A DNA stretch of 64,000 bases, taken from positions 6,517-70,516 of the forward strand of contig NZ_DASWPE010000064.1 of the NCBI RefSeq assembly GCF_036404135.1, read 5' to 3'. This document shows, piece by piece, positions 43,893-53,179 of the stretch. Below the pieces are notes generated by a model that saw only the letters and a list, made by a program, of their open reading frames with translations, searched no databases and was not told the origin of the DNA. Source of the stretch: Rhodopseudomonas_A sp036404135. GTDB lineage: Bacteria > Pseudomonadota > Alphaproteobacteria > Rhizobiales > Xanthobacteraceae. Made by a program: the position numbers and the translations under genes. Position 1 is the first letter of the stretch, and each line of letters begins with the position of its first letter.

Positions 43893-45356
43893 TCACCACC
43901 GCGCCATCAGCTGCAGCCGGTAATAGTCGAAGTCGCGACCGCCCGCCGCCACCACGTAGCCGCCGGCATAGACGTGGGAATACAGCGCGTGGAGCTGCAG
44001 GAATTTCGAAGCGTCCCAGACCATGTCGAGCTGAGCGATTCGCGCGACGTCGAGCGAGCTGGAATTCTTCGCGGTGATCAGCGTGCCGGTCGGGCCATAG
44101 ACCGAATCCGCGGCCGTGGCCTTGCGCAGCACATTCCAACTCGCCCCCAGCGTCAGCGTCGGCCCGACAAACAGCTGCAGATAGGGTTGCAGGTTGATCA
44201 GGTTGGACACCGAGACCAGCGACATTTCCGACACCACGCTGGCCGCCGGATAGGCGGCGACGAAGGTGCGGAAGCGGCCGTCGTTCAGATTGGAATCGCC
44301 GGAGGCGTAGTGGCCACGCAGCCCGAGCTTCGGCGTCACCGGCGTCGCATCGCCGAGCGCGAACGGCTTCAACCGCTGGCCGAGATCGGCGAAGCCGCCG
44401 ACCGCGTCGATGCTGGCGGCGCCGAAGCTGCCGCCCTGCCTCGCCGCCTCCGCCGCCATCTCGAAGCCGTGCGCCTTCAACGCCAGCCGGAGGCCTGCGG
44501 TCCAGCGATCCTCGCTCGCGGTGCCGCGGCGATAGCTGACGCTGTCCTGCTGCTTGGCATAGCCGTAAAGGTCCAGCGTCCCCGGCAGGCCGAACGGCGA
44601 CTTCAATGTGAGGTAGCCGCCGCGAAACCGCTCGGCACCGAGCGTCGCGTCGTCGAACAGCCCTTCCATGATATCCACCGGCCGCGCCGTAAAGCCGCGC
44701 AGCGTCAACGCGGCGTCGTCATATTCGGCGAGCGCGCCGTCGAACGAGCGGCGCAGATTGGTCGGGTCGCGCACCGCCAGCCAGCGCGACGGGCCGAGCC
44801 ACAGCTCCTGCCGGCCGCCGCGCAGCGTCAGCCTGCCGTCGCCGGCGGGCAGGATCAGATCAAGAAAGCCGTTGCGCAGATCCGGGCTGCTGCGATCGAA
44901 GGCGCGCTGCACCGGCCGGCCGTCTTCGGCGGCGGCATCGACCTGCACGAAGGCGCGAAACAGGCTCCAGTGCAGATCGACGTGCTGGAAAATCCGCTCC
45001 TGGCTGGAAGCCCAGGCATAGCCGCTGCGGCCGAGCCCGAACAGATAGCGATCGTAGCCGTCGAGCCGATAGCGCACCTCGCCGCCGAGCGACAGCCAGG
45101 CGCCGCTCCATTCGGCGATGCGGATGTATTTGAGGCGCTCCCAGTCTGACAGCTCCTTGCCGGCGAGATAGGAGTAGTCCTCCTGCCAGCGATACAGTTT
45201 GAACGCGGTCTTGCGTTCGGTGCCCTCCGGCTCGTCCTGCGCCTTGACGGCAGCGCCGCAGAGCCACAGCAACGCCGCCAGCGCCGCGCCGGTTGTTACG
45301 ATCCACTGACCGAGCTTCAAGGATTGCCGCCATTGCCGAGAGGAGGTAATCGGCAA
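43893..45356 (-). CDS. Alginate-export-domain outer membrane protein
   Basis: A 487-residue beta-barrel protein with the alginate_exp pattern: WERLKYIRIAEWSGAWLSLG, GEVRYRLDGYDRYLFGLGR, FQHVDLHWSLFRAFVQVDAA, GRQELWLGPSRWLAVRDPTN and a C-terminal aromatic LMARW for outer membrane insertion. A signal peptide lies in GQWIVTTGAALAALLWLCGA. The only start codon in range is TTG, so the exact N terminus is uncertain. No alginate genes are nearby, so it may carry another sugar polymer or substrate. Confidence 0.78.
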   Translation of the reverse strand: MPITSSRQWRQSLKLGQWIVTTGAALAALLWLCGAAVKAQDEPEGTERKTAFKLYRWQEDYSYLAGKELSDWERLKYIRIAEWSGAWLSLGGEVRYRLDGYDRYLFGLGRSGYAWASSQERIFQHVDLHWSLFRAFVQVDAAAEDGRPVQRAFDRSSPDLRNGFLDLILPAGDGRLTLRGGRQELWLGPSRWLAVRDPTNLRRSFDGALAEYDDAALTLRGFTARPVDIMEGLFDDATLGAERFRGGYLTLKSPFGLPGTLDLYGYAKQQDSVSYRRGTASEDRWTAGLRLALKAHGFEMAAEAARQGGSFGAASIDAVGGFADLGQRLKPFALGDATPVTPKLGLRGHYASGDSNLNDGRFRTFVAAYPAASVVSEMSLVSVSNLINLQPYLQLFVGPTLTLGASWNVLRKATAADSVYGPTGTLITAKNSSSLDVARIAQLDMVWDASKFLQLHALYSHVYAGGYVVAAGGRDFDYYRLQLMARW

Positions 45357-45663
45357 ATTGTGCGAAGTTCCGTGCGCCCGATAAAGCGCAGATTGCGCGG
45401 CGCGCGGCGATTGCGGCTATTCGACGCGCAGCGACTGGGGATACTTCTGGCCGGCGCGGCGAACTAATCATAGCTTAGTTGCGAGGAAGCGATGCAGTGC
45501 AACATAATTGGCGCGGTGATGCCACTGAAAGAGGTAGCGCGTTCCGCATGATTTGTCGCGGTGCAGCGATGGGATCACTGACCTCGTTAGACGTTCTCGA
45601 CCAACTCTGAGGCTAACTATCAACGCCACGACAAGAGAGCAACGTCGCGGCGACGGCAGCGCG

Positions 45664-45945
45664 CTCTGCTCCCCCCTTGCGGGCAGGGCAATCGCATATG
45701 AAAGTTGGCGGTTGCTGCGAGGATCACCCTCCCCTGGAGGGGGAGGGTCGCTCGCACAGCGAGCGGGGTGGGGTGGCGAAGAATTCATCCGCCGTGCACG
45801 CTGCTCACCGCACCCCGGCGTGCACCGCGCTTCGCGCGGTCACCGCCGACCCTCCCCCTCCAGGGGAGGGTGAAGAGAGCTGCGAGGCAATGGCCTGCGA
45901 AAATCCATGTGCGATCGCCCTGCCCTTGCGGGGCGGGGAGCAGAG
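45664..45945. repeat. Nested inverted-repeat cluster, about 280 bases
   Basis: Outer arms CTCTGCTCCCCCCTTGCGGG (45664) and GCCCTTGCGGGGCGGGGAGC with AGAG (to 45945) enclose inner arms CACCCTCCCCTGGAGGGGGA (45725) and CCCCCTCCAGGGGAGGGTG (to 45872), with further GC-rich pairs in the centre. The two pairs are in register, giving one large cruciform-capable element in a 700-base gap. The rest of that gap (45357-45663 and 45946-46058) shows nothing. Confidence 0.82.
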
Positions 45946-46058
45946 GCGCTGCGGTCTCTCGGAAGCGCGTGAGGAGGCGTGCGAACTTGCAACGACGACG
46001 CCAAGCACCGCCGCATCAGCACCGCCGCAGCAGCGCGTTCTTTCGCCGCAGCCCAGCC

Positions 46059-47204
46059 CTACTCCGCCGCGACGAATTTGCCGTCCTTGACCGTCAGCAG
46101 GATGCGGGCGCGGGCGTCGAGGCCAAAGCGGTCGGTCGCGGTGAAGTTGTAGACGCCCTGGCTGGCGGCGATCTCGCGCTCGGTGAGCAACGCGGCGCGG
46201 ACCGCGTCGCGGAATTCCGCGGTGCCGGGCTTGGCCGTCTGCAGCGCCACCGGCACCACCCGCTTCAGCACTACGAACACGTCGGAGGCATAGCCGGCGA
46301 ACGCGCTGCGGCTGTTCGGCCCGTACTTGCTCTCATAGGCCTCGTTCAGCATAAGCCCGGGCTTTTTGGTCGGCGCGCTGTCGGGCTGGCCTTCCGGATC
46401 CATCACCGGGCCGGACGCCATCACCACGCCGTCCGCCGCGGCGCCGGCGATGCGGATGAAATCGGCCACCGCGGCGCCGTGGGTCTGGTAGATCAGCCCC
46501 TTGTAGCCGGCGTCGCGCAAGCCGATCTGCGGCATCGCCGCGGCGGTGCCGGAAGCGCCGACCAGGATCGCGTCGGGATGGGCCACCACCAGTTTCGCCG
46601 CCTGGGCGGCGACCGACGTATCGCTGCGTGAAAACCGCTCGTCGTTGACGATACTGAAGCCGAGCGGCACGCCCTGTGCCTTCAAATCGGCGTACCACTG
46701 ATCGCCATAGCCATCGGCAAAGCCGAGATAGCCGACGGTTCTGACGTGATGCGCCTTCATGTGCAGATACAGCACCTCTCCGACCAGCGGCACCGGCGGC
46801 GGCATCGCAACCGACCACTTCGCGATTTGCGGCGTAAACGGCAGCGGCGCCAGGCTGAAATGCGGAATCCCGGCCTCTTGAGCGATCGCGGCGATCGCCA
46901 GCGCCGGCGCCGTGGTCGAGGAGCCGATCAGAATGTCGGCCCGGGCCTCGCCGACGAGGCGCCGCGCGTTGGCGGTCGCGGCCGCGGCATCGCCACCATC
47001 GTCGAGCACGATGGTCTTGATCGCAAAGCCGCCGATCTGCTTCGGCACGAATTCCAGCGCGTTGCGCTCCGGAATGCCGAGCGCCGCTGCGGGTCCCGTG
47101 GTGCCGATCGAGACCCCGACGACGATGTCGCCGCTCTCCGCCCGCGCCGCGCCGGGCTGCGCCACGGCCGCCAGCAGCAATGCCACAACGCCAAGCCCGC
47201 GCAT
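46059..47204 (-). CDS. Branched-chain-type ABC substrate-binding protein (orphan)
   Basis: A 381-residue exported protein. Signal peptide MRGLGVVALLLAAVAQPGAA, then DIVVGVSIGTTGPAAALGIP, TIVLDDGGDAAAATANARRL, LIGSSTTAPALAIAAIAQEA and HHVRTVGYLGFADGYGDQWY. GGGGAGAG precedes the ATG. No permease or ATPase lies beside it. The substrate is unknown. Confidence 0.87.
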   Translation of the reverse strand: MRGLGVVALLLAAVAQPGAARAESGDIVVGVSIGTTGPAAALGIPERNALEFVPKQIGGFAIKTIVLDDGGDAAAATANARRLVGEARADILIGSSTTAPALAIAAIAQEAGIPHFSLAPLPFTPQIAKWSVAMPPPVPLVGEVLYLHMKAHHVRTVGYLGFADGYGDQWYADLKAQGVPLGFSIVNDERFSRSDTSVAAQAAKLVVAHPDAILVGASGTAAAMPQIGLRDAGYKGLIYQTHGAAVADFIRIAGAAADGVVMASGPVMDPEGQPDSAPTKKPGLMLNEAYESKYGPNSRSAFAGYASDVFVVLKRVVPVALQTAKPGTAEFRDAVRAALLTEREIAASQGVYNFTATDRFGLDARARILLTVKDGKFVAAE

Positions 47205-47294
47205 GCTCTCCCCTTGCGATCGTGATTTGTTGGGGTCGATCGAACCGGCTGGCGGCGGTTTCGTCAAGCGGCATGCGCCTGAACGGGGATGCGC

Positions 47295-48194
47295 TCAGCG
47301 CGCGGCGAACCGCCAATCCGCACGCTCGATCACCAGATCGATGAAGGTGCGCACCTTGGCCGACAACAGCCGCGAGGTCGGATAGACGATGTGGATCGGC
47401 AAAGGCGGCGGCTCGAATTTGCGCAGCACCACTTTCAAGCGCCCGGCGCTAAGCCCGTCGGCGGCCTGATAGGCCAGCACGCGCGTCAGCCCGCCGCCCT
47501 GCTCGGCATGCCAGATCGCGGCGTCGGCGACGTTGGTGGTGAAGCGCGGGGTGCAGGCGATGCGGATTTCGCGGCCGGCGTCATCGAAGCGCCAGTCCGG
47601 CGCCGCCGCCAGCGCGCCGAACTGGATGGTGTCGTGCTTGGCGAGCGCCGCCGGAGTCTTCGGCACACCGCGGGCCGCGAGATAGTCCGGCGACGCCACC
47701 ACGATCCGCCGCATCTCGCCGACCGCGCGGGCCACCAGGCTGGAATCCGGCAGATGCCCGATCCGGATCGCGCAGTCGACGCCGTCTTCGACCAGGTTGA
47801 CGACGCGATCGGTCAGCCGCAATTCGCCGGCGACCTCGGGATAGCGCTTCAGCCAGGCCGAGATCAGCGGCGTGACATGGACCCGGCCGAAGCCGACCGG
47901 CGCCGACACCACCAGCCGCCCGGCCGGCCGGGTGCGCTCAGCCTGCGCCGAATTTTCCGCCTCCTCGACGTCGGCGAGGATCCGCCGCGCCCGCTCCAGA
48001 TAGCGGGCGCCGACATCGGTCAGCGTCACCGAGCGCGTGGTCCGTTGCAGCAGCCTGGCGCCGACGCGGTCTTCCAGCGCCGCGACCAGCCGCGTCACCG
48101 CCGACGGCGACAACCCGAGCTTGCGCGCCGCCGGCGCGAAACCCGTGAGGTCGGCGACCGCGACGAAGGCGGTCATGGCGTCGAGGCGGTCCAT
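47295..48194 (-). CDS. LysR family transcriptional regulator
   Basis: A 299-residue LTTR. The N-terminal helix-turn-helix is MDRLDAMTAFVAVADLTGFA through LSPSAVTRLVAALEDRVGAR. The effector domain begins about residue 92 (GRLVVSAPVGFGRVHVTPLI). This sequence type belongs to the large DsdC/AaeR-like group that controls oxidoreductases. It is divergent from a PNPOx-like gene, with a T-N11-A palindrome between starts. Confidence 0.9.
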   Translation of the reverse strand: MDRLDAMTAFVAVADLTGFAPAARKLGLSPSAVTRLVAALEDRVGARLLQRTTRSVTLTDVGARYLERARRILADVEEAENSAQAERTRPAGRLVVSAPVGFGRVHVTPLISAWLKRYPEVAGELRLTDRVVNLVEDGVDCAIRIGHLPDSSLVARAVGEMRRIVVASPDYLAARGVPKTPAALAKHDTIQFGALAAAPDWRFDDAGREIRIACTPRFTTNVADAAIWHAEQGGGLTRVLAYQAADGLSAGRLKVVLRKFEPPPLPIHIVYPTSRLLSAKVRTFIDLVIERADWRFAAR

Positions 48195-48202
48195 GGCAGC
48201 AT

Positions 48203-48223
48203 TTCATATCCTGCAACAATGAA
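48203..48223. promoter_or_regulatory. LysR-type box TTCAT-N11-ATGAA
   Basis: Perfect inverted TTCAT and ATGAA with an 11-base spacer, matching the T-N11-A rule for LysR operators. It begins nine bases upstream of the LysR start and lies about 80 bases from the divergent gene. This position suits autoregulation plus control of the neighbour. Confidence 0.6.
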
Positions 48224-48302
48224 GTGTCAATGCCGCCGATTGCTGCGCGCGGCCGGCGACCCATATTGGCCCCACAGCGCACCATGACCGGGAGCACATC
48301 CG

Positions 48303-48920
48303 ATGGGTGACACTCACAGCTATTCCAGCGACGTCGCCTTCACGCCCGCGGTGAAGGCGATCCAGACCCGCAAGGGGTCGCGCGAAGGCTATGCCAGGGT
48401 GGAGCAGCACGGCGGCTGGAAGAGCGTGGTCGATGACGACCTCGCCGGCTTCCTCGCGGCACAGACCAGCTTTTTTCTCGCCACCGCGTCGGCCGACGGC
48501 CAGCCCTATGTGCAGCATCGCGGCGGCCCCGCCGGCTTCATCCACGTGCTTGATCCGCAGACGTTGGCGTTCGCCGATTTCACCGGCAACCGGCAATACA
48601 TCACCCAGGGCAATCTGTCGGAAAATCCCAAGGCGCATATTTTCCTGATCGACTACGCGCATCGCCAGCGCATCAAGATCTGGGGCGAAGCCCGCGTGGT
48701 GGAGGACGATCCGGCGCTGCTGCGGGCGCTGATGCCGCCGAGCTACCGGGCGCGGCCGGAGCAGGCGATCGTGTTCAAGATCACTGCCTGGGACAGCAAT
48801 TGCCCGCAGCACATTCCGCAGAAATTCGATGCCGCCGACGTCGCCGCAGCGCTGGCTTCGCGCGACGCCCGGATCGCGGAACTCGAGGCGGCGCTGGCGG
48901 CACAACGCGCCGATGCCTGA
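48303..48920 (+). CDS. Pyridoxamine 5'-phosphate oxidase-like flavin-binding protein
   Basis: A 205-residue protein of the split-barrel FMN-binding fold. Blocks: GYARVEQHGGWKSVVDDDLA, FFLATASADGQPYVQHRGGP, LAFADFTGNRQYITQGNLSE and RIKIWGEARVVEDD. The last 30 residues form a heptad-like helix (ARIAELEAALAAQ), perhaps a coiled coil. It resembles general stress or nucleotide-detoxifying flavin proteins rather than true PdxH. Probable target of the divergent LysR protein. Confidence 0.82.
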   Translation: MGDTHSYSSDVAFTPAVKAIQTRKGSREGYARVEQHGGWKSVVDDDLAGFLAAQTSFFLATASADGQPYVQHRGGPAGFIHVLDPQTLAFADFTGNRQYITQGNLSENPKAHIFLIDYAHRQRIKIWGEARVVEDDPALLRALMPPSYRARPEQAIVFKITAWDSNCPQHIPQKFDAADVAAALASRDARIAELEAALAAQRADA

Positions 48921-48978
48921 CGGCACCCGCGGCAACGACCCGCTATCCCGCGCGCGACGTTCGCGCTAAAGCGCTGGC

Positions 48979-49305
48979 ATGACCAGCGACACCCTGCCCC
49001 CGCCCGCGGACAGCCCGTGCCAACCCTGCGGCGCCTGCTGCGGCTATTCGGAGAATTGGCCGCGCTTCACCACCGAGGACGACGCCGCGCTGGATCGCAT
49101 TCCGGAGCAGTTCGTCAATGCGCGGTTGTCGGGGATGCGCTGCGACGGCCAGCGCTGCAGCGCGCTGACCGGGCAAATCGGGGTCAACACGGCGTGCGGG
49201 ATCTATCAGCTGCGGCCGGAGGTGTGCCGCACCTGCCAGCCTGGCGATCCGGAATGCGCCATGGCGCGCCGGCGCTACGGCCTGCCGCCGCTCAACGCAG
49301 CCTGA
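48979..49305 (+). CDS. YkgJ family cysteine cluster protein
   Basis: A 108-residue protein with ten Cys: CQPCGACC near the N terminus, MRCDGQRC in the middle and ACGIYQLRPEVCRTCQPGDP at the end. This is the CxxCxxCC...C...PxxCxxC pattern of the YkgJ (zinc/iron-chelating) family. A metal-binding role is likely; biochemical function unknown. Confidence 0.85.
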   Translation: MTSDTLPPPADSPCQPCGACCGYSENWPRFTTEDDAALDRIPEQFVNARLSGMRCDGQRCSALTGQIGVNTACGIYQLRPEVCRTCQPGDPECAMARRRYGLPPLNAA

Positions 49306-49317
49306 TCAGTCGCCCCG

Positions 49318-49722
49318 TCAGGCCGACGCGGCGTGGCCAAGATCGTCGTCGAGATCGTGCGCGATCTGCGGGAAGCTCGACAACGGCTTGGTCGACAGCG
49401 TGATCGGCTTGCGGTGGCCGGAATAGGCCGCCGCGGTCGGCCGGAACGCCTTGGCGTCGCGCGACAATGCGTACAGCGTCGAACCGACGCGGCCGCCGAG
49501 CTGGATCAGCTCGCGCTCCTCGCAACTCGAGGCGATCGACAGCGCCAGCGAATGCAGATGGCTGCGGCGGTAGCAGAACAGCGCCAGCATCGCCCGAACC
49601 TCGGACGAGACGCTCTCTACAAGTTGCGGAAGTCCGCTTTCGCTGGCGCGATACATCTCGCCAAGCAGATCCTCGCGGACCGGGCAGAAATCGTTCTCAA
49701 ACGCTTCTCGACTGGACCACAT
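49318..49722 (-). CDS. Conserved hypothetical protein (134 residues)
   Basis: A soluble protein beginning MWSSREAFENDFCPVREDLL, with SHLHSLALSIASSCEERELI and LSRDAKAFRPTAAAYSGHRK in the centre and end. The ATG chosen follows an upstream frame starting in AT-rich sequence. I recognise its type as conserved in Rhodopseudomonas and Bradyrhizobium, but no function is known to me. It is convergent with the YkgJ gene. Confidence 0.65.
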   Translation of the reverse strand: MWSSREAFENDFCPVREDLLGEMYRASESGLPQLVESVSSEVRAMLALFCYRRSHLHSLALSIASSCEERELIQLGGRVGSTLYALSRDAKAFRPTAAAYSGHRKPITLSTKPLSSFPQIAHDLDDDLGHAASA

Positions 49723-49852
49723 GCGCTTTCTCCACAACCAGAGAATGCAGGGCAATTCGTTAACGAGGGGTTAACCGAACCACCTGTTACCGTTACCAGG
49801 GTCTTGAAATTCATCGACGAATCAGAGTGGCCACGGAACCGGCCGGTCACGA

Positions 49853-52057
49853 TCATGCGATCGGCGCCAGTTCCGGCGCGTCGGCCAAGGGCGGCCGCGC
49901 CGCCTCGACGCGGTTGCGGCCGTTCATCTTAGCCCGGTAGAGCGCGTTGTCGACCCGCGCCAGCAGCACCTCCGGGACGTCGCCGAGCACGCATTCGGCG
50001 ACGCCGAAACTGCAGGTCAGCCTGCCGACCTCATCGAAGCCGGTGCTGGCGATGGTGGTGCGCAGCTTCTCGGCGAACCGCACCGCGGCGTCCTCGTCGG
50101 CCCCGACCAGCAGGATGGAAAATTCCTCGCCGCCCCAGCGCGCCAGGAAATCGCTCTGCCGAACGCTGCGCGACAGGATCTTGGACAGCCGCACCAGCAC
50201 CCGATCGCCCATCAGATGACCATGGACGTCGTTGACCTCCTTGAAGTGATCGACGTCGCACATCAGCAACGAGAACGGCGTCTGGTGGCGATTGAAACGC
50301 ACGATCTGCGCGTCCAGCCCCTCGTTGAAAACCCGGCGGTTGAACATTCCGGTCAGCGGATCGGTGGTGGCCTGCAGCCGCAGGCCGCGCGCCAGCTCCT
50401 GCAGTTCGAGGCTTTTTTCGGCCTGGATGCTGTCGCGGATGCCGTGCTCCCGGCCGTAGAAGTAGAACAGTGCCATGATCGAGAACTGCAGCGTGATGAC
50501 GATGCCGAGAAACCGGGTGGGGAAGATGCCGGTGACCGGAAACACGATCAGCAGCGACCATTCTCCCTCGCCGCCGGGCCGGCAGAGCACGTAGGCCGGC
50601 ACGCCGTCGGCGGTGGTCCAGACCGACTCGACGATCTCGCGCGGCATCATGGTCTTGGCCTGCCGCCCCGGCCCCGACCGCAGATCGTGCGCCGGGCGCG
50701 GCCATAGCGTGCTGCGCAGCATCTCGGTGCGATTGGACAGCATCACCACGCCGTCGGCGTTGACGAAGTAGAACGCCTGGTCGAACGACAACAGGCTGGT
50801 TTCGAGTCGCTCCAGCGACTTCTTCAGCACCACGACGCCGATCACGCGGCCGTCGGCGCCGCGAACCGGCATGCTGGAGCCGTAGGTTCGCATTCCGGTG
50901 GTCGGATCGCGTTCGAAGCGACGGTCGGCCAGCCCGGCCATCGAGTTCTGGAAATACGCCTCGGCCGCTTCGCTCGGCAGGCCGCGATCTACCGCCTCGC
51001 GGCGATCCGAGGAGGCGATCACCGCACCGGAGGGGTCGAGCACTAGGCCGAACAGCGCACCGGCCGCCTCGACGTCGAGTTGCAGCGCCTCCAGCACCCG
51101 CTGTTCGGTTCCGGAGCCGCCGCCGCCGAGAAGCACCGGCAGCGCCGGCGAGGCGGCGAGCGATTTCACCATGGCGTCGAGCACCGCGGCCTCGCTGGCT
51201 ACACGATTGACCAGCAGTTCGGCGTCGCCGCGGGCCTCCGCCTCGAGATTATGTTTGTAGCTGCTGCCAAGACGACTGGTCAGTACCCATCCGCAGGCAA
51301 GGATCACGACCATCGCGACCATCGTCCAGATGAACTGGCGGCGCAGATACGCGGTGTAGCGCGCCGAGGCCACCGTATCGACCAGCGCCTGGCTCCAGAA
51401 CGCCCAGCACAGCGCGGTGAGCGCACAAGCGAGCAAACCGCGCACCAGTTGGATGGGAATGCCGGTCAGTTCGATAAAACCATCGCGATTGAGGACGTTG
51501 GCCGGCCAGAACGGCGCCGGCGAGACAATGATGCCGGCCGCCACGCCGTAGATCGCCAGCACCATCGCCAGCAGCGTCAGCAGGCGCCGGCTGACCGGCG
51601 GATGCAGCAGGGCGCGTTGCGCCACCACCAGGCTGGCGCCGATCGCGCCGACGAAACCCAGGCTGTAGCGCGCCACGGCGTTGGACGCGGACAGGCCGCC
51701 GAGCATGCCGGCGCCGACAATCAGTCCGATGATGGACAGATAGATCCAGGTGTCCGGCAGTTTGTATCCGAGCCGGATCGCGCCCCTGCGGGCGTATTCC
51801 ACCAGGAACAGATACGACGCCGTCATCACCGCAAGCCGCAGCGCCTCGAACGGCGCGCTGTCGCCGAGTATCAGCGCACCGAGGTCGAGCCATTCGGCCA
51901 GCCCGTGAATCAGCGCGAACGTCCCGAACAGCCAAATATCGACGGTGCCGCCGAGCCCGCCGCGCGCGATCGCCAAACAGGCGGCGCCGAGCAGGATGAA
52001 GGCCATGCCGTAAAAGAAGAAGATGAAATCAAGCTGTGATTGCAGGAACGAGGCCAT
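49853..52057 (-). CDS. Membrane diguanylate cyclase (GGDEF)
   Basis: A 734-residue sensor enzyme that makes cyclic di-GMP. The N-terminal 230 residues hold about seven to eight hydrophobic helices; a periplasmic sensor of about 270 residues follows (KHNLEAEARGDAELLVNRVA, VIASSDRREAVDRGLPSEAA, TYGSSMPVRGADGRVIGVVV, dCache-like). A membrane helix near 525-545 (FLGIVITLQFSIMALFYFYG) and the GGDEF domain close it. The active loop GGEEF is at 642-646 and an RQSD inhibitory I-site at 633-636, so product feedback is expected. No EAL domain is present. It is likely active. Confidence 0.92.
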   Translation of the reverse strand: MASFLQSQLDFIFFFYGMAFILLGAACLAIARGGLGGTVDIWLFGTFALIHGLAEWLDLGALILGDSAPFEALRLAVMTASYLFLVEYARRGAIRLGYKLPDTWIYLSIIGLIVGAGMLGGLSASNAVARYSLGFVGAIGASLVVAQRALLHPPVSRRLLTLLAMVLAIYGVAAGIIVSPAPFWPANVLNRDGFIELTGIPIQLVRGLLACALTALCWAFWSQALVDTVASARYTAYLRRQFIWTMVAMVVILACGWVLTSRLGSSYKHNLEAEARGDAELLVNRVASEAAVLDAMVKSLAASPALPVLLGGGGSGTEQRVLEALQLDVEAAGALFGLVLDPSGAVIASSDRREAVDRGLPSEAAEAYFQNSMAGLADRRFERDPTTGMRTYGSSMPVRGADGRVIGVVVLKKSLERLETSLLSFDQAFYFVNADGVVMLSNRTEMLRSTLWPRPAHDLRSGPGRQAKTMMPREIVESVWTTADGVPAYVLCRPGGEGEWSLLIVFPVTGIFPTRFLGIVITLQFSIMALFYFYGREHGIRDSIQAEKSLELQELARGLRLQATTDPLTGMFNRRVFNEGLDAQIVRFNRHQTPFSLLMCDVDHFKEVNDVHGHLMGDRVLVRLSKILSRSVRQSDFLARWGGEEFSILLVGADEDAAVRFAEKLRTTIASTGFDEVGRLTCSFGVAECVLGDVPEVLLARVDNALYRAKMNGRNRVEAARPPLADAPELAPIA

Positions 52058-52357
52058 GGTCCACGCGTGTTGCGAATGCCGGCCTCCTTCGCGAACACCG
52101 CTTCGTCGAGAGGTTCCTGCCGCCCGGACAGCATAGCTACCTCGCCCCGCGATATCGTTAATTTCCGAGCGCGTACAGTTACTAGGTCGCGCCGGCTGCT
52201 GGCGCGGCGGCAGCCGGCGGCGGCGTGATTCTGACCGTCAGCGGCGCGCTGGCGATGGGAAACGGCGATGAAGATCGGCGTGCTGAGTGGCTCGCTGCCG
52301 GCGATGCTGGCTGGCGCTTGCGTGCTAGGACTCGGCGGGCGCAGGCCCATCCCGCGC

Positions 52358-52490
52358 CGTCACTCCGGGGCGCGAGAGCGATAGCTCGAGCGAACCCGGA
52401 ATCTCGCGCCATGCCACGGCGCTGCTGCGACGGACTCGTTGCAAGATTCCGGGGTCGCGCGCAGCTGCGCTGCGCCCGCCCCGGAATGAC
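52358..52490. repeat. Palindromic element (CGTCACTCCGGGG type)
   Basis: CGTCACTCCGGGGCGC and GCCCCGGAATGAC at the ends, inner CGAACCCGGAATC and GATTCCGGGGTCG. It ends six bases before the stop of the DUF3307 gene. The preceding 300 bases (52058-52357), upstream of the cyclase gene, show no gene. Confidence 0.83.
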
Positions 52491-52496
52491 TGGGTT

Positions 52497-52847
52497 TCAC
52501 GCATTGACCGCGAGCCAGATCGACAGCGCAAAGCCGGTGAGATGATGCAGCGCCTGGTCGGTGCCGATCAGCCACCAGAACCATGGGTGATCGCGGGTGA
52601 CGTCGAAAGTGGCGACGCAGAAGCCCTTGGCGCGGTCGATCAGGATGTGAATCGCAAAATCGATCAGCCCGATGAACCAAAATCGCGGCGCCAGGATCAG
52701 CATCAGCGCGGTGGTCAGCGCCAGATGAATCGAGCAATGCACCAACAATGGCCAGGCCCAGCCGGTCTTGCCGTCCTTGCCGATCGCCATCCAATGGGTC
52801 TGCAGGAAGAAATCCGCCACCACATGCTTGGCGGTGAGCACCAGCAT
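52497..52847 (-). CDS. DUF3307 family membrane protein
   Basis: A 116-residue protein with four hydrophobic helices: MLVLTAKHVVADFFLQTHWM, TGWAWPLLVHCSIHLALTTA, MLILAPRFWFIGLIDFAIHI and QALHHLTGFALSIWLAV. DUF3307 members have the conserved KHxxADFxLQ and IDxxxH patterns seen here. The start is uncertain: the ATG chosen opens the family region directly, and a GTG seven codons upstream is possible. Function unknown. The 330 bases upstream of it hold no recognisable feature. Confidence 0.75.
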   Translation of the reverse strand: MLVLTAKHVVADFFLQTHWMAIGKDGKTGWAWPLLVHCSIHLALTTALMLILAPRFWFIGLIDFAIHILIDRAKGFCVATFDVTRDHPWFWWLIGTDQALHHLTGFALSIWLAVNA

Positions 52848-53179
52848 CCATCCGCTCAGCGCGCCCACGGCGACCGAAGACGATAATGATGGAAACAACA
52901 AGCGAGCGCCCTTTGCTGGCTGGACACGAACGGCAGCGCAATCGACAGAGCGCATCGCGCCGCCGACCGTCCACCCCGCCGATCGCAGCACAGCACCTGC
53001 ACCACGCGGACCATGCACGCGAACCCGGCAATTTATGACACTTCAAGGCGTGAAATGCACGCCCGGAGCGGGATTTTACGCCTCGCAAGGCTACCAGCGC
53101 GGGCGCGATCGCCGCACGGCCGCGGCGGAATCCATCCGAACAAAACGGTAACAAAGTAGCAGCGATCCCGCGCCCGACG

